From assembly GCF_000377945.1 (NCBI RefSeq), contig NZ_KB898926.1, positions 1 to 64,000 of the forward strand: a stretch of 64,000 bases of DNA, given 5' to 3'. This DNA comes from Thioalkalivibrio sulfidiphilus (GTDB taxonomy: Bacteria > Pseudomonadota > Gammaproteobacteria > Ectothiorhodospirales > Ectothiorhodospiraceae). The notes below the pieces were generated by a model. It ran no database searches. It had not been told where the DNA came from and was given only the letters and a program-made list of their open reading frames with translations. Below are positions 20,277-29,328 of the stretch, piece by piece (position 1 is the stretch's first letter; each line of letters opens with the position of its first letter). Made by a program: the position numbers and the translations under genes.

Positions 20277-21020
20277 ATGAAGAACTATCTGGTCGTTCAG
20301 CACACCTATTCCGAATTCCTCGGCCTGGTGGAGAGCCAGCTGGAGAAGCGTGACATCGGCTTCAGCTACTTCCGCCCCTTCGTGGGCCAGGAACTGCCCG
20401 GCTCCGCCGCCCAGTTCGACGGCCTGTGGCTGCTGGGCGGCGCCTGGCCGCTCACCGACGAGGAGCACAATCCCCAGGTGAGTGATGAGCTCAACCTGAT
20501 CAAGGTGTTCCAGAAGGCCGGGCGGCCCATCGTGGGCCTGGGCATGGGTGGTCAGCTGGTGGCCATGGCCGCCGGCGGCACGCCGAAGGCAGAACCCATG
20601 CACACGGCGAAATTCGTCACCGCCAGCAAGACCACTGCCGGCGAGGGCGACCCTATCGCCGAGGAACTGGACGGGCGCCGGGTGCTGGTCATGTACAACG
20701 GCGACGTGGACCTGCCCGAAGGCCTGGAGCCCATCCTGGTGGACGAGGATGGCCACTGGCTGGCCGTACGCCCGGACCCGCTCAGCTATGGACTGCTGTT
20801 CCGCCCCGAGATGAAGCCCGGCATGCTGGAGGACATCATCATGGAGGCCAGGCACAACCCGCCGCCCCACATCGGTGAATTGCTGGGCGAGGCGCGCATG
20901 GAGTGGAGCCAGATGCAGGAGACCACCGCCCTGGTGCTCAAGGGCCTGGTGACCGGATTGTCCCTGATGCAGGAACGGCGCAAGATGCCGGTGTTCAATC
21001 TCAAGGTGGAGACCCAGTGA
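20277..21020 (+). CDS. class I glutamine amidotransferase-like protein lacking the catalytic Cys and His
   Basis: 247 residues with the GATase1 fold: FDGLWLLGG near 48-56, the elbow GLGMGGQL (87-94) and FRPE (175-178). In active enzymes the elbow carries a nucleophilic Cys (GxCxGxQ) and the later motif is HPE. Here Cys is replaced by Met90 and His by Arg176, while Glu178 remains. Glutaminase activity is therefore unlikely; a binding or regulatory role is inferred. GGAG lies 6 bases before ATG 20277. The stop overlaps the start of the next gene (GTGA), so translation is coupled. Confidence 0.75.
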   Translation: MKNYLVVQHTYSEFLGLVESQLEKRDIGFSYFRPFVGQELPGSAAQFDGLWLLGGAWPLTDEEHNPQVSDELNLIKVFQKAGRPIVGLGMGGQLVAMAAGGTPKAEPMHTAKFVTASKTTAGEGDPIAEELDGRRVLVMYNGDVDLPEGLEPILVDEDGHWLAVRPDPLSYGLLFRPEMKPGMLEDIIMEARHNPPPHIGELLGEARMEWSQMQETTALVLKGLVTGLSLMQERRKMPVFNLKVETQ

Positions 21021-21391
21021 TCCCATCCGTTGGCATGACGGCCGGCGCCGGCGAACAGGGCAAGCGCCTGCTCAAGCTGTTCCGCGAACTGTCCGAGGAA
21101 CAGCAGCGCACCCTGCTGTCCTTTGCCGAGTTCCTGGCCAGCCAGGAGCAGCCGGCGCCGAAGGAGATCCCCGAGCCCGAAGCCATCCCCCGTCCCGAGG
21201 GGGAGAGCGTGGTCAAGGCCATGAAGCGCCTGTCCGCCACCTATCACATGCTCGACAAGTCCAAGCTGCTCAACGAGACCTCCGCGCTCATGGCCCAGCA
21301 TGTCATGCAGGGCCGGCCTGCCCACGAGGTGATCGACGAGCTGGAGGTGGTCTTCGAGATGCACTACAAGCGCGTCACCGGGCGGGAGTAA
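21017..21391 (+). CDS. conserved protein of unknown function (124 aa)
   Basis: The GTG start at 21017 overlaps the preceding stop codon by 3 bases and has AAGGTGGAG upstream; ATG 21035 is a possible alternative. The product is helical and charged: LLKLFRELSEEQQRTLLSFAEFLASQEQ, a Pro/Glu-rich linker (about 56-72), and then a helical domain ending in YKRVTGRE. No known motif was recognised. It probably works with the amidotransferase-like protein, given the coupled translation, and the permease gene follows 6 bp later. Confidence 0.7.
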   Translation: MIPSVGMTAGAGEQGKRLLKLFRELSEEQQRTLLSFAEFLASQEQPAPKEIPEPEAIPRPEGESVVKAMKRLSATYHMLDKSKLLNETSALMAQHVMQGRPAHEVIDELEVVFEMHYKRVTGRE

Positions 21392-21397
21392 GGACAG

Positions 21398-22474
21398 GTG
21401 ATCGGGCCCCTGCGCGCGTGGTACGACCGGCATTTCTCCGACCCCCAGGTGGTCATCCTGGCCCTGTTGCTGATCTTCGGCACGGCCGTGGTGGTGTTCG
21501 CCGGGCGGCTCATCGCGCCGCTGCTGGCCAGCCTGGTCTTCGCCTACCTGCTGGAAGGCGCGGTGCAGAAGCTGCAGCGCTGGCACGTTCCGCGTCTGGC
21601 GGCCGTGATCCTGGCATTCGTGGTGTTCGTCACCCTGTTCATCATCACCCTGCTGGGTCTCATTCCGCTCCTGTCCCAGCAGATCACGCAGCTGGTGCGT
21701 GAACTGCCGGTGATGATCGCCCAGGGGCAGAGCGTCCTGCTGCAATTGCCGGAGCGCTATCCCCAGTTCATCTCCGAGGAGCAGGTGCGCGATCTGATCG
21801 TGGCCATCCGCGCGGAGACCACCCTGCTGGGCCAGCGCATGGTGAGTCTGTCCCTGTCCTCGGCCATGCACTTGGTGACCTTCCTGGTGTATCTGATCAT
21901 CGTGCCCCTGATGGTGTTCTTCCTCCTCAAGGACAAGGAGGCGATCCTCGCCTGGATCACCGGCTTCCTGCCCCGGGACCGGGGCCTGGCCAGCGAGGTC
22001 TGGGCCGAGGTGAACGTGAAGATCGCCAGCTACGTGCGCGGCAAGTTCATCGAGATCCTGATCGTGTGGGCAGTCACCTTCGTGACCTTCACCCTGTTCG
22101 GTCTGGACTACGCCATGCTGCTGTCGGTGATGGTGGGATTGTCGGTGATCATCCCCTACATCGGCGCGGCGGTGGTGACCATCCCCGTGGCCCTGGTGGC
22201 CTATTTCCAGTGGGGCCTGTCCAGCGAGTTCGTCTGGGTGTTGGTAGCCTACGGCGTCATCCAGTTCCTCGACGGCAACGTCCTGGTGCCGCTGCTGTTC
22301 TCGGAGGTGGTCAACCTGCACCCGGTGGCCATCATCGCCGCGGTGATCGTGTTCGGCGGCCTTTGGGGCCTGTGGGGCGTATTCTTCGCCATCCCGCTGG
22401 CCACCCTCATCCAGGCGGTGATCCGTTCCTGGCCGCGGCACGGTGAGGTGCCGAGCTCGGAAGAAAAGGCCTGA
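21398..22474 (+). CDS. AI-2E-family (PerM-like) membrane permease
   Basis: 358 residues with about eight transmembrane segments and the family layout: two or three N-terminal helices, a soluble region (about 95-145), then a C-terminal block with FLVYLIIVPLMVFFLLKDKE and IIPYIGAAVVTIPVALVA. Members transport diverse substrates, including AI-2 (TqsA), sodium/proton exchange and unknown metabolites, so the substrate is undefined. GTG start. It is the last gene of a three-gene unit beginning at 20277. Confidence 0.85.
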   Translation: MIGPLRAWYDRHFSDPQVVILALLLIFGTAVVVFAGRLIAPLLASLVFAYLLEGAVQKLQRWHVPRLAAVILAFVVFVTLFIITLLGLIPLLSQQITQLVRELPVMIAQGQSVLLQLPERYPQFISEEQVRDLIVAIRAETTLLGQRMVSLSLSSAMHLVTFLVYLIIVPLMVFFLLKDKEAILAWITGFLPRDRGLASEVWAEVNVKIASYVRGKFIEILIVWAVTFVTFTLFGLDYAMLLSVMVGLSVIIPYIGAAVVTIPVALVAYFQWGLSSEFVWVLVAYGVIQFLDGNVLVPLLFSEVVNLHPVAIIAAVIVFGGLWGLWGVFFAIPLATLIQAVIRSWPRHGEVPSSEEKA

Positions 22475-22484
22475 AATTCCCTTT

Positions 22485-22644
22485 GCCGCGGAGACGCGGA
22501 GGCGCAGAGGAAAGAAAATGGACAGGATTAACAGGATTTTTCAGGATTGAAAGGCCACAGTATTTAATCCTGTAAATCCGCTTGTATCCTGTTAATCCTG
22601 TCCATTGTTTGAGTAGTTACTCTGCGCCTCCGCGTCTCCGCGGC
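22485..22644. repeat. nested repeats: GC-rich perfect inverted pair containing an ACAGGAT pair
   Basis: The outer arms (22485-22509 and 22620-22644) are perfect 25-bp reverse complements made of GCGGAGNC-type 8-base units. Between them lies a second, unrelated inverted pair (22521-22549 and 22565-22602) of ACAGGAT units, the same family as 511-586. The whole fills the gap between two convergent genes. Nesting suggests one element inserted into another; a single long bidirectional hairpin terminator is the alternative. Confidence 0.75.
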
Positions 22645-22670
22645 AATCATTCCATCCTTACAGCCCATCC

Positions 22671-24083
22671 TTATAGCGTCGCCGACGCGTAATCCGCCAG
22701 CCGTGAACGTTCGCCCCGGGTGAGGGTGATGTGGCCGCTGTGGGCCCAGTCCTTGAAGCGGTCCACCACGAAGGTCAGGCCCGAGGTGGTCTCGGTGAGA
22801 TACGGCGTGTCGATCTGGGCGATGTTGCCCAGGCACACCACCTTGGTGCCGGGGCCGGCGCGGGTGATGAGCGTCTTCATCTGCTTGGAGGTGAGGTTCT
22901 GGGCCTCGTCGAGGATGATGAAGCGGTTGAGGAAGGTGCGACCGCGCATGAAGTTCAGGGAACGGATCTTGATGCGGCTCTTGAGCAGGTCGTTGGTGGC
23001 CGCCCGTCCCCAGTCGCCGCCCACCTCGGACTTGGTGAGCACTTCCAGGTTGTCCATGAGCGCGCCCATCCACGGCGTCATCTTCTCCTCCTCGGTGCCG
23101 GGCAGGAAGCCGATGTCCTCGCCCACGGGCACCGTCACCCGGGTCATGATGATCTCCTTGTAGAGATTGTCCTCCAGCGTCTGGGCCAGGCCCGCCGCCA
23201 GCGTCAGCAGGGTCTTCCCGGTGCCGGCGGCGCCGACCAGGGAGATGAAGTCGATCTGCGGGTCCATGAGCAGGTTCAGGGCGAAGTTCTGCTCACGGTT
23301 GCGGGCGTTGATGCCCCAGACCGTGTGGCGCGGATTCATGTAGTCCCCGGCCACCTCGATCACCGCCTCCTCGCCCGTCACCTCCCGGACAATGGCGGTG
23401 AAGGGTTCCTCGCCCTCCAGGTGCAGGAACTGGTTGGGATGCCACTGGGTCACCATCGGCCCGTGCAGGCGGTAGAAGGTGCGGCCGCTTTCCTGCCAGG
23501 AGTCCATGCGCTTGCCGTGCTGTTCCCAGAAATCGGCGCTCAGTTCGCAGCGTCCGCTGTAGAGCAGGTTGACGTCGTCCAGCACCTGGTCGTTGTAGTA
23601 GTCCTCCGCGTGGATGCCGATCACCGCCGCCTTGATGCGCAGGTTGATGTCCTTGGACACGAGGGTGACGTCCACGTCCGGGCGCTCCTGCTGCAGGGCC
23701 AGCGCGGTGCCCAGGATGGTGTTGTCCGGGGTGTTGCCCGGCAGGCTGTCGGGCAGGCTCACGGGCATGGCGCGGGTCTGGAAGAACAGCCGGCCGCTGC
23801 TGCCGAATGAACTCTCGGCCAGGCTCTCGCTCACCAGGGGCAGGCCCTTGGCGATCTCCGCGTGGGTGGCGTCGGCCATCAGTTCATCCACGAAGCGGCT
23901 CACCTGGCGCACGTTGCGCGCCACTTCAGAGACGCCCTTCTTGCTGCGGTCCAGCTCCTCCAGGACCACCATGGGCAGGTAGATGTCGTGTTCCTGAAAA
24001 CGGAACAGGGCGGTGGGGTCGTGCATCAGCACGTTGGTATCCAGGACGAACAGACGTTTGCCGCGGATTTCTTTCTTCACCAT
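22671..24083 (-). CDS. PIN domain-PhoH ATPase fusion
   Basis: 470 residues. The N-terminal PIN nuclease domain (about 1-140) starts KRLFVLDTNVLMHDP with acidic residues in VVLEELDR and TPDNTILGTALAL. The C-terminal PhoH-like P-loop domain has Walker A GAAGTGKT (about 283) and RFIILDEAQNLTSKQ. Such PIN-PhoH proteins are predicted RNA helicase-ribonucleases, as in mycobacterial PhoH2. It is a single gene, separated from bcp upstream by a terminator. Confidence 0.92.
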   Translation of the reverse strand: MVKKEIRGKRLFVLDTNVLMHDPTALFRFQEHDIYLPMVVLEELDRSKKGVSEVARNVRQVSRFVDELMADATHAEIAKGLPLVSESLAESSFGSSGRLFFQTRAMPVSLPDSLPGNTPDNTILGTALALQQERPDVDVTLVSKDINLRIKAAVIGIHAEDYYNDQVLDDVNLLYSGRCELSADFWEQHGKRMDSWQESGRTFYRLHGPMVTQWHPNQFLHLEGEEPFTAIVREVTGEEAVIEVAGDYMNPRHTVWGINARNREQNFALNLLMDPQIDFISLVGAAGTGKTLLTLAAGLAQTLEDNLYKEIIMTRVTVPVGEDIGFLPGTEEEKMTPWMGALMDNLEVLTKSEVGGDWGRAATNDLLKSRIKIRSLNFMRGRTFLNRFIILDEAQNLTSKQMKTLITRAGPGTKVVCLGNIAQIDTPYLTETTSGLTFVVDRFKDWAHSGHITLTRGERSRLADYASATL

Positions 24084-24128
24084 GGAAGGGCTCCTGGCTC
24101 TGTGTGCGTGGACTGTGGGTGCGTGGAT

Positions 24129-24166
24129 ACAAAAACGCCGCAGAACCCCGAGGGGCGCTGCGGCGT
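24129..24166 (-). terminator. rho-independent terminator of bcp
   Basis: On the minus strand a GC-rich hairpin (ACGCCGCAG...CTGCGGCGT) is followed by a T-run (AAAAA at 24131-24135 on the plus strand). It lies between the bcp stop and the PIN-PhoH start. Confidence 0.85.
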
Positions 24167-24215
24167 GTGGAACGCGTCGGGCTAGATCTGCGCGGGGTTC
24201 GCGGCATGTGCGGTG

Positions 24216-24686
24216 TCAAAGCTCCTTGATGGCCTCCAGGACCTCGTCTACATGACCGGGCACCTTCACCTTGCGCCATTCCCGGCGTAGTACGCCGTTC
24301 TTGTCGATCAGGAAGGTGCTGCGTTCGATGCCCCTCACCTGTTTGCCATACATGTTTTTCATCTTGATGACGTCGAACAGGGTACACAGGGATTCGTCCT
24401 CGTCGGAGAGCAGGTCGAAGGGGAAGCCGTACTTCTCCTTGAACTTCTCGTGGGACTTGAGGCTGTCACGGGAGACACCCAGCACCGCCACGCCCTGCTT
24501 GGCGAGCCTGGCGTACTGCTCGGTGAAGTCCTTGCCCTCGGTGGTGCAGCCGGGGGTGTCGTCCTTGGGGTAGAAGTAGATCACCACGTGCTGCTTGCCC
24601 TTGAAGTCCGAGAGACGCACGGTCTTGTCGCCGGTGGCGGGGCGTTCGAAATCCGGGACGGGCTTGTTGAGGGCGACTTGGGGCAT
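24216..24686 (-). CDS. bcp: thioredoxin-dependent peroxiredoxin Bcp/PrxQ
   Basis: 156 residues. The peroxidatic cysteine is Cys47 in YPKDDTPGCTTEGKDF, and there is no cysteine five residues later, so this is the 1-Cys or distant-resolving type. It reduces hydrogen peroxide and organic hydroperoxides in the cytoplasm using thioredoxin. It lies downstream of gcvR in the same direction, as in E. coli. A good terminator follows. Confidence 0.95.
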   Translation of the reverse strand: MPQVALNKPVPDFERPATGDKTVRLSDFKGKQHVVIYFYPKDDTPGCTTEGKDFTEQYARLAKQGVAVLGVSRDSLKSHEKFKEKYGFPFDLLSDEDESLCTLFDVIKMKNMYGKQVRGIERSTFLIDKNGVLRREWRKVKVPGHVDEVLEAIKEL

Positions 24687-24723
24687 GAGGGGCCTCTTCT
24701 GGTGTTGGTTGTCCAGGTGCTGG

Positions 24724-24799
24724 CAAGTGAGAAGTGTGAATTGGGAAGTGGGAAAGAAAGCCTTTACTTCGCACTTCCCAATTCACACTTCGTACTTGC
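24724..24799. repeat. inverted pair of GAAGTGT-type heptads between gcvR and bcp
   Basis: The arms (24724-24757 and 24766-24799) share the GTGAATTGGGAAGT core with copies at 18515 and 28363. The right arm abuts the gcvR stop codon (TCA at 24800-24802), and the left arm is about 37 bp upstream of the bcp start. Confidence 0.8.
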
Positions 24800-25354
24800 T
24801 CATCCTTTGATCGGTTCGATCACCCCATCCAGGTTCAGTTCATCGCAGAAATCCAGGAAATCGTCCCGCAGGCTGGCGATGTGCTCCGTGGCGGGCAGTT
24901 CCACCGTCAGGTGGGCGGCGAACATGGGGGTGGCCGTGTGCGCCGCGTTGTAGGCGTGGGTGCTCATCTCCTGGATGTTGATGCCCCGGGCGGAGAAGAA
25001 CCCTGCCAGCTGGTGCACGATACCCGGCTGATCCAGGGCCACCACGTCCACGCCGTAGGGCAGGGCCCGGGCGCTGGGGGGGCGTTGGGTGGTGCGCTGG
25101 CTGATGATCTCCAGGAACTGCTGCTTGCGCAGCTGGTCCAGGGCATTGTCGAGCTTGCTGAGGGTGTTCCAGTTGCCCGAGGTGAGCATGATCACGGCGA
25201 AATGACCGCCCAGCACGCTCATGCGGCTGTCCTCGATGCTGCAACCGCTCTCCAGTACCGCCTTGGACAGGCTTTCCACCAGGCCGGGACGATCCTCGCC
25301 GATGGCGGAGATGACCAGATGGGTGCTGTGCTTGGGGTCCGGTGTGCGGGTCAT
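24800..25354 (-). CDS. gcvR: GcvR-like double-ACT regulator of glycine cleavage
   Basis: 184 residues made of two ACT domains: HLVISAIGEDRPGLVESLSKAV (about 12-80) and VDVVALDQPGIVHQLAGFFSARGINIQEM (about 100-184). In E. coli GcvR binds GcvA and represses the glycine cleavage operon when glycine is low. The location, divergent from dapA and upstream of bcp, is the same as in E. coli. Whether a GcvA partner exists cannot be seen here. Confidence 0.88.
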   Translation of the reverse strand: MTRTPDPKHSTHLVISAIGEDRPGLVESLSKAVLESGCSIEDSRMSVLGGHFAVIMLTSGNWNTLSKLDNALDQLRKQQFLEIISQRTTQRPPSARALPYGVDVVALDQPGIVHQLAGFFSARGINIQEMSTHAYNAAHTATPMFAAHLTVELPATEHIASLRDDFLDFCDELNLDGVIEPIKG

Positions 25355-25513
25355 TGAGAATCTTCGGGCTCGGATGGAAGGTTGCTTAAGAGTATCAGTT
25401 CACAGACCCGGGGCGCCATGCCCGCCTGAACGGCCCGCGAACAGGGGTCTTGCTTGATCCCGCAGGGGTGCGGTGAGTACCATGTCCCACTTGGTCTGGC
25501 CTCGGAGGTTTCG

Positions 25514-26398
25514 ATGTTTCACGGCAGTATGGTGGCCCTGGTGACGCCCATGGAGGCAGACGGTTCCGTCTCCGACGCGTCCCTGGCGGAGCTGGTTGAG
25601 TTCCACATTCAGAAGGGCACCGACGCCATCGTCGCCGTGGGCACCACCGGCGAGTCCGCGACCCTGGATTTCGACGAGCACTGCGAGGTCATCCGCAAGG
25701 TGGTGGATCTGGTGGCCGGGCGCATCCCGGTGATCGCCGGCACCGGCGCCAATTCCACCTCCGAGGCCATCGAACTGACCCGCTGCGCGATGCAGGCCGG
25801 GGCCGATGCCTGCCTGCTGGTGACCCCCTACTACAACAAGCCCACCCAGGAAGGCCTGTACCTGCACCACAAGGCCGTGGCCGAGGCGGTGCCCATCCCG
25901 CAGATCCTCTACAACGTCCCCGGCCGTACGGCGGTGGACATGCACAACGACACCGTGGTGCGCCTGGCGGAGATCTCCAACATCGTCGGCCTGAAGGACG
26001 CCACCGGCGACCTGGACCGTGCCCGGGACCTGGTGGCCCGCTGCGGCGAGAAGATCGACCTCTACAGCGGTGATGACGCCACCGCCATGGAGTTTCTGCT
26101 GCTGGGTGGCAAGGGCGTGATCTCGGTCACCGCCAACGTGGCGCCCGCCGAGATGCACCAGATGTGCGAGGCGGCGATGCGCGGTGATCGCGCCGCCGCC
26201 GAGGCCATCAATGCCCGTCTCGACCTGTTGCACCGCAACCTGTTTCTGGAAGCCAATCCGATCCCCGTGAAGTGGGCCCTGGAGCAGATGGGTCTGATCC
26301 CCCCGGGGATCCGCCTGCCCCTGACCCGCCTGTCCGAACGCTTCCATGCCCCCGTGCGCGAGGCCCTCGCCGCCGCGGGCATCACCCTCAACGCCTGA
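25514..26398 (+). CDS. dapA: 4-hydroxy-tetrahydrodipicolinate synthase
   Basis: 294 residues. The Schiff-base lysine is Lys161 in [11 protein letters not shown]; Tyr133 (ILYNVPGRT) and Thr44/Thr45 (VGTTGES) complete the catalytic site. It condenses pyruvate with aspartate semialdehyde in the lysine and diaminopimelate pathway. ATG 25514 has GGAGG 5-6 bases upstream, so the in-frame ATG at 25454 is rejected. bamC follows 11 bp downstream, the standard gammaproteobacterial order. Confidence 0.97.
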   Translation: MFHGSMVALVTPMEADGSVSDASLAELVEFHIQKGTDAIVAVGTTGESATLDFDEHCEVIRKVVDLVAGRIPVIAGTGANSTSEAIELTRCAMQAGADACLLVTPYYNKPTQEGLYLHHKAVAEAVPIPQILYNVPGRTAVDMHNDTVVRLAEISNIVGLKDATGDLDRARDLVARCGEKIDLYSGDDATAMEFLLLGGKGVISVTANVAPAEMHQMCEAAMRGDRAAAEAINARLDLLHRNLFLEANPIPVKWALEQMGLIPPGIRLPLTRLSERFHAPVREALAAAGITLNA

Positions 26399-26409
26399 TA
26401 CCCGAATCC

Positions 26410-27549
26410 ATGTCCCTGAAGCCCTTGCTGTCCAAGTCGTTCCCTGTCCTTGTCGTTTCCCTCCTGGTCATCAGTCTGAGTGCCTGCGGCATGTTGGGCG
26501 ACCGACGCGATACCGCCCATCACGACGCCACCAGCGGCCGTGCCCTGGAGGTGCCGCCGGATCTGCTGCCGCCGGAGGTGGACGCCACCTACCGCATCCC
26601 GGCCCGGGGCGATGGCCGCGTCAGCGCCGTGGAGGCCGAGCGCCGTCAGCAGCCTTCGGGCATCCTGGGCGCCGGAGTCCCCGCCGATGGCACCGTCGCC
26701 GAGGTGGCGCCCCGCGAGCTGGGCGATGTGGCCGTGCGCCGCGACGGCGCCGTGCGCTGGCTGGAGATCCGCGCCGAGCCCGAGCAGATCTGGCCCTCGC
26801 TGCGCGCCTTCTGGCAGGCGCAGGAGTTCGAGCTGCGCCGGGACGAGCCGCGCATCGGCATCATGGAGACCGACTGGAAGGAGACCCGACTGGGCGCGCC
26901 CGTGACCGGTTTCCGGGCCACCCTGGGCCGCACCCTGGGCACCCTCTACGACGCGGGTCTCCGCGATCAGTACCGCGTCCGACTGGAGCGGGAGTCCGAG
27001 GGCGTGACCGCCCTGTTCCTGAGCCATCGGGGCGTGGAGAGCGTGGCCACCACCCAGGAAGGCGCCGGCATGCGCTGGGTGCCGCGGCCCGCGGATCCCG
27101 AACTGGAGGCGGAGATGCTCACCCGCCTGCTGGTGTTCCTGGGCCAGGAGGATGCCGCGGCCCGCACCGCCCTGGATGCGGCCGATCACGGCACCCAGAT
27201 ACGTGAGCGCGAGGTGGATGGCCAGCCGGGCATCGAACTGAGCGGCGAGTTCACCTCCGTGTGGCGCCGGGTGGGCCTGGCCCTGGATCGCGCCGGCCTG
27301 CTGGTGGATGACCAGGACCGTAGCCGTCGCGTCTTCCACGTGACCTACAACCCCGACACGGCCACCCAGAGCGGCTTCTTTAGCCGCATGTTCCGGCGCG
27401 AGACCCTGGACGCGGGCGCCCGCTACCAGATCCACCTGGTGCAGGAGGGCGACTGGACCCGGGTGACCGTACGCAGTCGCGAGGGCGAACTGCTGCGGGC
27501 CCCCGAGGCGCGCAACGTACTGGTGCGCCTGCAGGAAGAACTGCGCTAA
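26410..27549 (+). CDS. bamC: outer membrane assembly lipoprotein BamC
   Basis: 379 residues with a lipoprotein signal (VISLSACG), an unstructured N-terminal region (ALEVPPDLLPPEVD, which in E. coli contacts BamD) and two helix-grip domains (about 115-230 and 270-379). It is a non-essential accessory subunit of the BAM complex. The order dapA-bamC is conserved in gammaproteobacteria. Confidence 0.9.
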   Translation: MSLKPLLSKSFPVLVVSLLVISLSACGMLGDRRDTAHHDATSGRALEVPPDLLPPEVDATYRIPARGDGRVSAVEAERRQQPSGILGAGVPADGTVAEVAPRELGDVAVRRDGAVRWLEIRAEPEQIWPSLRAFWQAQEFELRRDEPRIGIMETDWKETRLGAPVTGFRATLGRTLGTLYDAGLRDQYRVRLERESEGVTALFLSHRGVESVATTQEGAGMRWVPRPADPELEAEMLTRLLVFLGQEDAAARTALDAADHGTQIREREVDGQPGIELSGEFTSVWRRVGLALDRAGLLVDDQDRSRRVFHVTYNPDTATQSGFFSRMFRRETLDAGARYQIHLVQEGDWTRVTVRSREGELLRAPEARNVLVRLQEELR

Positions 27550-27559
27550 GCCCGCCCTC

Positions 27560-28345
27560 ATGGCGGCGGGCAATCCGGTTCGGGGCATCCGTTTCGCCTC
27601 CCTGGGCAGCGGCAGCCGCGGCAACTGCCTGGTGGTGCAGGCGGGCCGCACCCGGGTGATGGTGGACTGCGGTTTCTCGGTCGCGGAGACCGAGCGCCGC
27701 CTGGCCCGCCTGGGCCTCGCCCCCGAGGACATCGACGCCGTACTCATCACCCACGAGCACAGCGATCACGTGGGCAGCGCCGCGGCCTTCTCGCGGCGCC
27801 ACCGCCGCCCGGTGTGGTTGACCGCCGGCACCTACGATGCCCTGCGCGATACCGACTTCCACGCCCTGCGCATCATCCATGCCCACGAGCCCCTGGCCCT
27901 GGGCGATCTCGCCATTGATCCCTACCCGGTGCCCCACGATGCCCGGGAGCCCTGCCAGTTCCTGTTCAGCGACGGCGACCGCCGCCTGGGCCTGCTCACG
28001 GATGCGGGCTCGGTGACGCCCCACATGCGCCGGGTGCTGGATGGCTGTCACGCCCTGCTGCTGGAGTGCAATCACGATGTGCAGATGCTCGCCACGGGCC
28101 CGTATCCGGAATCCCTGAAGCGGCGCGTGGGGGGTGACTTCGGCCACCTGGCCAACACCCAGGCCGAGGCCCTGCTGGCGGAGATGGATACCGGCCGGCT
28201 CACTCACCTGGTGGCCATGCACCTGTCCGAGAAGAACAACACCGAGGCCCTGGCCCTGGAGGCCCTGTCACGGGCACTGGGCTGTACACCCCAGTGGCTG
28301 GACGTGGCGCGGCAGGAGGAGGGGTTTGGCTGGAGGATGGCCTGA
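27560..28345 (+). CDS. metallo-beta-lactamase-fold hydrolase (YycJ/WalJ-like)
   Basis: 261 residues with the metal-binding THEHSDH motif (about 71-77) and an N-terminus RFASLGSGSRGNCLVVQAG typical of the YycJ/WalJ group. Later motifs are LLTDAGSVTPHM and LVAMHLSEKNN. The Firmicute relative is linked to DNA repair and cell-wall signalling, and it may act as a nuclease. It follows bamC by 10 bp, probably in the same transcript. Confidence 0.87.
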   Translation: MAAGNPVRGIRFASLGSGSRGNCLVVQAGRTRVMVDCGFSVAETERRLARLGLAPEDIDAVLITHEHSDHVGSAAAFSRRHRRPVWLTAGTYDALRDTDFHALRIIHAHEPLALGDLAIDPYPVPHDAREPCQFLFSDGDRRLGLLTDAGSVTPHMRRVLDGCHALLLECNHDVQMLATGPYPESLKRRVGGDFGHLANTQAEALLAEMDTGRLTHLVAMHLSEKNNTEALALEALSRALGCTPQWLDVARQEEGFGWRMA

Positions 28346-28362
28346 AGTCGGAGCCAAGGGGG

Positions 28363-28472
28363 GTAAGTACGAAGTGTGAATTGGGAAGTAGGAATTGAAG
28401 TAAGAAGTGGGAATTTGGAAGTGCGAAGTAATGGCCGTTAATTCCTACTTCCCAATTCACACTTCGTACTTA
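28363..28472. repeat. inverted pair of GAAGTGT-type heptads between convergent genes
   Basis: The outer arms (about 28363-28395 and 28439-28472) share the GTGAATTGGGAAGTA core. The right arm contains the folE2 stop codon (TTA at 28470-28472). The interior carries further heptad-like pieces such as GAAGTAAGAAGTGGGAA. This is the longest of the three copies of this family. Confidence 0.8.
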
Positions 28473-29282
28473 GCTGTCCTTGTCCTTCTCGATCAGCGCA
28501 TACGCCGAGTGGTTGTGGATGGACTCGAAGTTCTCCGATTCCACCGCGTAGGCGCGGATGCGCTCGTCGGCGTTCAGGCGGGCGGCCACGTCGCGCACCA
28601 TGTCTTCGACGAACTTGGGGTTGTCGTAGGCACGCTCGGTGACGTGCTTCTCGTCGGGGCGCTTGAGCAGGCCGTAGAGCTCGCAGGAGGCCTCGCTCTC
28701 CACCAGGTCGATCAGTTCCTCGATCCACACGAACTCGCCCACCCGGGCGTTGATGGTCACGTGGGAGCGCTGGTTGTGGGCGCCGTAGTCGGAGATCTTC
28801 TTGGAGCAGGGGCACAGGCTGGTCACCGGCACCACCACCTTGATGTTCATCTGTGCCACGCCGTCGTGGATCTCGCCGATGAAGCTCACGTCGTAGTCCA
28901 TCAGGCTCATCACGCCCGAGACCGGCGCGCGCTTGTTGACGAAGAACGGGAAGTTCATCTCGATGTGGCCGGAGCCGGCCTCGAGGCGTTCGGCCATCTC
29001 GTGCAGCATCTGCTTGAAGGACTGCACGGTGATCTCGTATTCGTGGTTGTTGAGGATCTCCACGAAACGGGACATGTGCGTGCCCTTGAAGTTGTGGGGC
29101 AGGTTCACGTACATGTTGAAGCGCGCCACCGTGTGCTGCTCGGCACCGGTCCGGTCGCTCACCCGCACCGGGTGACGGATGTCCTTGATGCCCACCTTGT
29201 TGATGGGGATCTGGCGGGTGTCGGCGCTGGCCTGCACGTCGGGCATGCCGCCGGAGATGGCCTTGGGTGCGATGTTGCTCAT
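28470..29282 (-). CDS. folE2: GTP cyclohydrolase FolE2 (type IB)
   Basis: 270 residues with the COG1469-type signature: [24 protein letters not shown] (catalytic Cys in SLCPCSK) and [13 protein letters not shown]. FolE2 makes 7,8-dihydroneopterin triphosphate from GTP, the first step of folate and queuosine synthesis, and works without zinc. The queD gene lies directly upstream in the same direction, supporting a role in preQ0/queuosine precursor supply. Confidence 0.96.
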   Translation of the reverse strand: MSNIAPKAISGGMPDVQASADTRQIPINKVGIKDIRHPVRVSDRTGAEQHTVARFNMYVNLPHNFKGTHMSRFVEILNNHEYEITVQSFKQMLHEMAERLEAGSGHIEMNFPFFVNKRAPVSGVMSLMDYDVSFIGEIHDGVAQMNIKVVVPVTSLCPCSKKISDYGAHNQRSHVTINARVGEFVWIEELIDLVESEASCELYGLLKRPDEKHVTERAYDNPKFVEDMVRDVAARLNADERIRAYAVESENFESIHNHSAYALIEKDKDS

Positions 29283-29328
29283 GGGATTCGTTGTCCTCGG
29301 TGTGTCCGGGGCAGTGTCGCTTTCGACA

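Noticed and set aside
22485-22644. Nested hairpin as an ordinary bidirectional terminator only
   Set aside because: No T-run follows the stems, the arms are made of tandem units, and the inner family recurs elsewhere without the outer arms. Termination as a side effect is still possible.
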